Shown piece after piece: positions 6,534 through 9,023 of a stretch of 9,023 nt of DNA. This DNA comes from an uncultured Gemmatimonadota bacterium (GTDB taxonomy: Bacteria; Gemmatimonadota; Gemmatimonadetes; Longimicrobiales; Gaopeijiaceae), in assembly GCA_938030915.1 (NCBI GenBank), contig CALHIO010000248.1:1-9023 (forward strand), read 5' to 3'. Each line of letters begins with the position of its first letter. The first letter of the stretch is position 1. The position numbers and the translations under genes are program-made. Under the pieces are notes generated by a model. That model ran no database searches. It saw nothing but the letters and a program-made list of their open reading frames with translations, and had not been told where the DNA came from.

Positions 6534-8819
6534 TCAGCTGATCAGTCGTCTCGACACGTCCTTGAGGATGAACAGCCCGTCACCGGTCCCGGTGACCGCG
6601 ATGATGCCGCTCTCGAAGTACGGATAGTTGCTCCACGAGGCGCCGCCCCGGTACGGCGAGGTGTCGAAGTACCCGATCTCGACCGGGCGCTCGGGCTCCG
6701 AGATGTCGAGAACCCGGAATCCGGCGTCGTAGTTCGACTGGTACATTCGGTCGCCGACGATGTAGAGGTTGTGGTCCGTTGCGGTCGTCTCGGCGATGTA
6801 CTCGTAGACGAGGATCGGGTCATCGAGATCCTGCACGTCCCAGACGAGCGTTCGCGTACCTTCGACCAGACCCCCGGGCTCGTCGCCCTCGTCGTTCATG
6901 TAGAAGTAGCGGTGATCGTCGGTCAGCCAACCCTGGTGTGCGTAGGCGACGTTCGGATACGACGCGCTGGAGAGCGCACGGGGTGCGGACTTGTCGGTCA
7001 TGTCCGAGATGCTCAGCGCAGTCTCGTTCGAGCCGAGGCAGATCTCCTTGCCGATGTGCTCGCTGTCCGGGCCGTGGTAGACGACGCACTGTGCATCGTG
7101 GGAATATCCAGTCAGGCGCCGGCCCGTGTTCGTGTCCGCGAAGCAGCCGTTGAAGGTCGGGCGAGAGGGGTCTTCCAGATTCAGCATGTGGAATCCGCCG
7201 CCGCACGTTTCGCCGCCCGCGCTGTTCCCGACGGTATACGCGAAGCCCGTGTCCTCGTTGATCACGATGTTGTGGGCGCTGTGAATGCCGTCGTAGTGGA
7301 AGGTCTCTTCGAAGGTGATCGGCTCACCCTCGAAGCGACGCAGTTCCTTGAGGTCGAAGACCTGCACCCCGTGGGCCCCGGCTCCATCCGCCACGATGTA
7401 GACGTGATCACGGTAGACCTTCATGTCTCGCCAGATCGCGCTCCGCGAACCGGGCGTCTTCGGGAGGTCACCGACATAGACCGGATTCGACGGATTGCTG
7501 AGATCGACGAAGGACGTGCCGTTCGTCCGCCCCACGATCGCATACTCGATACCGCTCTGAGGATCGGCCCAGCCCCAGATGTCGTTCACCCGTGTCCCAC
7601 GTGCCCCTCCGATTTCGTTGATGGGCACGAACGACACGATGTTCACGCTCTCACATTCGAAGACGTCCGCCTGGCCCTCCGAGCACTCGATCTCGTCACC
7701 CGTGATCGACGGGAAGCCCCGGGCTTCGTTGATGACGGTGCCCTGCTCGGCCGACCCCGCGAAAATCACGGCGGCGCCGGCTCGCTCGTCGACTCCGAGC
7801 GCGCCCACCGCCATGACGTCGCCGACAGCCGTGACGGACCCTCCGAAGCCTGCCCCTTCACCAGCCGTTTCGCTGGCCAGCATCGACACCTGGGGCACAC
7901 CCTCCGCGTGACTGAGGCGGTACAGAGCGCCGGCACCTCCGTTCGCACCCGGAGCTCCGATCAGCACACCGTCGCTCCCGGCCGTGATCGACGCGCCGAA
8001 CTGCGTATTCCGGGCGGCGATGACAGGCCGGAGTGGCGCGGCCTCCGTCCAACCGGCCTCACCGAACTCGAAGACGAAGACAGCGCCGGCCCGGGCGTCG
8101 AAGCCTGACGCGCCGACGTATGCGGACCCGTCATGTACCGCGAGCGCGCTGCCATACGCCGAGCGCTCCGGCAGGTCCGCGGTAGACAGCGACCCGAGCG
8201 GCTCGAGGCCGTCCAGCGTGTAGCTGTGCACCGTACCGGCGGCGGCTCGCGGCCTCGGAGCACCGACAAGGAGATGGACACCGTCCGTTGCCAGCGCCGA
8301 GCCGAACGCGCCCTCGACATCGTCGGGTGCCGTCAGCCGCATCGGGTCCTGTATCGAAGACCGCTCGTACACGTAGACCACGCCGGCCCCTTCCGCCGGT
8401 GCGGAGATCAGGATGAACCGGTCGGTGAGAGCGACGGCGGCTCCGAAGTCCGAATCGGCAGGCCCGGCCATCCGGGTCGGCTCACCCCACGCGCCACTCG
8501 ACGTCCGCTCGAACAGGTAGGTCGCGCCCTCGATCGGAGCACCTGCCAGGAGTGTCGTTTCATCCGCGGCGATCGCCTGGCCGAAGCCGTCCGGTGAGCG
8601 AGCGACGTCCGTTACCCGGATCTGATCGATCTCACTCCACGTGCCGTTCACGTCACCGAAGAGGTAGACGATACCCGAAAGGGTCTGATTTCCCGCCTCT
8701 CCGACGAGAATCTGATCACGGCTGATGGCGAGTGGCCCACCGAACTGCTGGCCAGCGAGCGGGGCGGCGAACAGGGCGGCGAGGGCGATCGAACACATGC
8801 AGGTCGTGGCGCGGTACAT
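6534..8819 (-). CDS. Secreted choice-of-anchor B family protein (FG-GAP repeats plus LVIVD-type propeller)
   Basis: The 761-residue product starts at ATG 8819: an AAGGAG lies 10 nt upstream (8830-8835) and the N-terminus becomes a proper Sec signal (about residues 1-23, ending PLAG). Longer starts at 8876 (ATG) or 8885 (TTG) lack a ribosome site. Residues 25-355 hold seven repeats of the FG-GAP type, each with 'FGxAxA..(D)..L.VGAP....GAVYVF', which suggests a seven-bladed propeller. Residues 365-753 match the choice-of-anchor B/LVIVD family: INDIWGW-type start (VNDIWGWADP), IVGRTNGTSFVDLS, WRDMKVY, SAHNIVINEDTGFAY, HDAQCVVYHGPD, AHQGWLTDD, DHNLYIVGDRMYQSNYDAGFRVLD written here in parts. Cysteines at about 379/389, 539, 559, 578 and 594 could form disulfides outside the cell. 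The protein ends 8 residues after the last strand, with no sorting or anchor domain. The function is unknown, probably adhesion or binding at the surface. It converges on the aminotransferase gene with 12 bp between the stops. Confidence 0.88.
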   Translation of the reverse strand: MYRATTCMCSIALAALFAAPLAGQQFGGPLAISRDQILVGEAGNQTLSGIVYLFGDVNGTWSEIDQIRVTDVARSPDGFGQAIAADETTLLAGAPIEGATYLFERTSSGAWGEPTRMAGPADSDFGAAVALTDRFILISAPAEGAGVVYVYERSSIQDPMRLTAPDDVEGAFGSALATDGVHLLVGAPRPRAAAGTVHSYTLDGLEPLGSLSTADLPERSAYGSALAVHDGSAYVGASGFDARAGAVFVFEFGEAGWTEAAPLRPVIAARNTQFGASITAGSDGVLIGAPGANGGAGALYRLSHAEGVPQVSMLASETAGEGAGFGGSVTAVGDVMAVGALGVDERAGAAVIFAGSAEQGTVINEARGFPSITGDEIECSEGQADVFECESVNIVSFVPINEIGGARGTRVNDIWGWADPQSGIEYAIVGRTNGTSFVDLSNPSNPVYVGDLPKTPGSRSAIWRDMKVYRDHVYIVADGAGAHGVQVFDLKELRRFEGEPITFEETFHYDGIHSAHNIVINEDTGFAYTVGNSAGGETCGGGFHMLNLEDPSRPTFNGCFADTNTGRRLTGYSHDAQCVVYHGPDSEHIGKEICLGSNETALSISDMTDKSAPRALSSASYPNVAYAHQGWLTDDHRYFYMNDEGDEPGGLVEGTRTLVWDVQDLDDPILVYEYIAETTATDHNLYIVGDRMYQSNYDAGFRVLDISEPERPVEIGYFDTSPYRGGASWSNYPYFESGIIAVTGTGDGLFILKDVSRRLIS

Positions 8820-8962
8820 CTGAGCGAGGCTCCTTCGAAAGACGGCTCCGGCGGCGACCACCGGGAGTGGGGTCATGACGGACAAGCATAGGACCTCGCC
8901 CGACAGCGGTTGGCAATAGTGAGCCAGCGCAACAGGGGTGGGAGGATGGGGGTACGGCCCGC
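8820..8962. promoter_or_regulatory. Divergent promoter region, choice-of-anchor B gene / histidine phosphatase gene
   Basis: This 143-bp gap lies between two divergent starts and must hold promoters for both. TTGGCA (8910-8915, plus) and its partner TTGCCA on the minus strand resemble -35 boxes, but I could not pair either with a good -10 at 16-18 bp. GGAGG at 8941-8945 is too far (17 nt) from ATG 8963 to be an ideal ribosome site. Confidence 0.4.
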
Positions 8963-9023
8963 ATGCCTCGGAAGCTCTTCGTACTGCGCCACGGCCGGAG
9001 CCTGGCGAACGAACAGGGATTGA
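8963..9023 (+). CDS. Histidine phosphatase (phosphoglycerate mutase-like), N-terminal fragment at window edge
   Basis: Only the first 20 codons are present. They read MPRKLFVLRHGRSLANEQGL, which holds the family signature LRHGxSxxN with the catalytic His10 in the RHG motif that becomes phosphorylated. Members include cofactor-dependent phosphoglycerate mutases, broad-specificity phosphatases and cobalamin-pathway phosphatases, and the fragment cannot tell these apart. No signal peptide precedes the motif, so a cytoplasmic enzyme is expected. No alternative start codon occurs in frame in the 60 bp upstream. The frame is still open at the edge. Confidence 0.8.
   Translation, partial: MPRKLFVLRHGRSLANEQGL

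Noticed and set aside
6771..8108. A 445-codon open frame on the plus strand, antisense to the choice-of-anchor B gene
   Set aside because: The opposite strand encodes a clearly recognisable protein with regular repeats over the same DNA. The plus-strand translation is Arg/Asp/Val-rich without any family motif and is a by-product of GC-rich codon use.
8946..9023. ATG at 8946 directly after GGAGG as the start of the last gene
   Set aside because: It is in a different frame from the LRHGxSxxN signature, and the ribosome motif abuts the ATG with no spacer.
1..9023. CRISPR arrays, insertion sequences, tRNA or rRNA genes, phage attachment sites
   Set aside because: No regularly spaced repeats, terminal inverted repeats, transposase motifs or tRNA-like cloverleaf sequences were found on reading both strands.

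Overview
The window is GC-rich bacterial chromosome: dense coding, short intergenic gaps, and strong Shine-Dalgarno sites in front of several genes. Nothing identifies the species. The combination of a lipoprotein arginase-family enzyme, a Tat-exported class V aminotransferase, a signal-peptide-bearing 'choice-of-anchor B' (FG-GAP plus LVIVD-type) protein and a PpiC-like/HupE pair resembles environmental Gram-negative lineages such as Gemmatimonadota. That assignment is an inference from gene style, not from a marker gene.

Layout. (1) Positions 1-702, minus strand: the N-terminal 234 residues of a seven-helix membrane protein, cut by the window edge. (2) 703-1065: a 363-bp divergent intergenic region with no convincing gene. 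(3) 1066-1833, plus: a two-domain VOC (glyoxalase-fold) protein. (4) 1981-6521, plus: four closely spaced genes that probably form an operon. They encode a lipoprotein arginase/agmatinase-family hydrolase, a membrane-anchored PpiC/SurA-like protein with a degenerate rotamase domain, a HupE/UreJ-family membrane protein (its ATG overlaps the previous stop) and a Tat-signal class V aminotransferase. (5) 6534-8819, minus, convergent with the previous gene: a large secreted beta-propeller protein of the choice-of-anchor B family. (6) 8963-9023, plus, divergent: the first 20 codons of a histidine phosphatase (phosphoglycerate-mutase-like), cut by the window edge.

The most interesting part is the plus-strand cluster. 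All four products carry export or membrane signals: a lipobox, an N-terminal anchor, a Sec signal with transmembrane helices, and a twin-arginine signal. Two of them, an arginase-fold metallohydrolase and a PLP-dependent enzyme, belong to families usually found in the cytoplasm. The cluster could be an extracytoplasmic pathway for guanidino or amino compounds, with a HupE/UreJ-type protein handling a transition metal and a chaperone-like partner. The protein families and targeting signals are read from the sequence; the shared pathway is a hypothesis.
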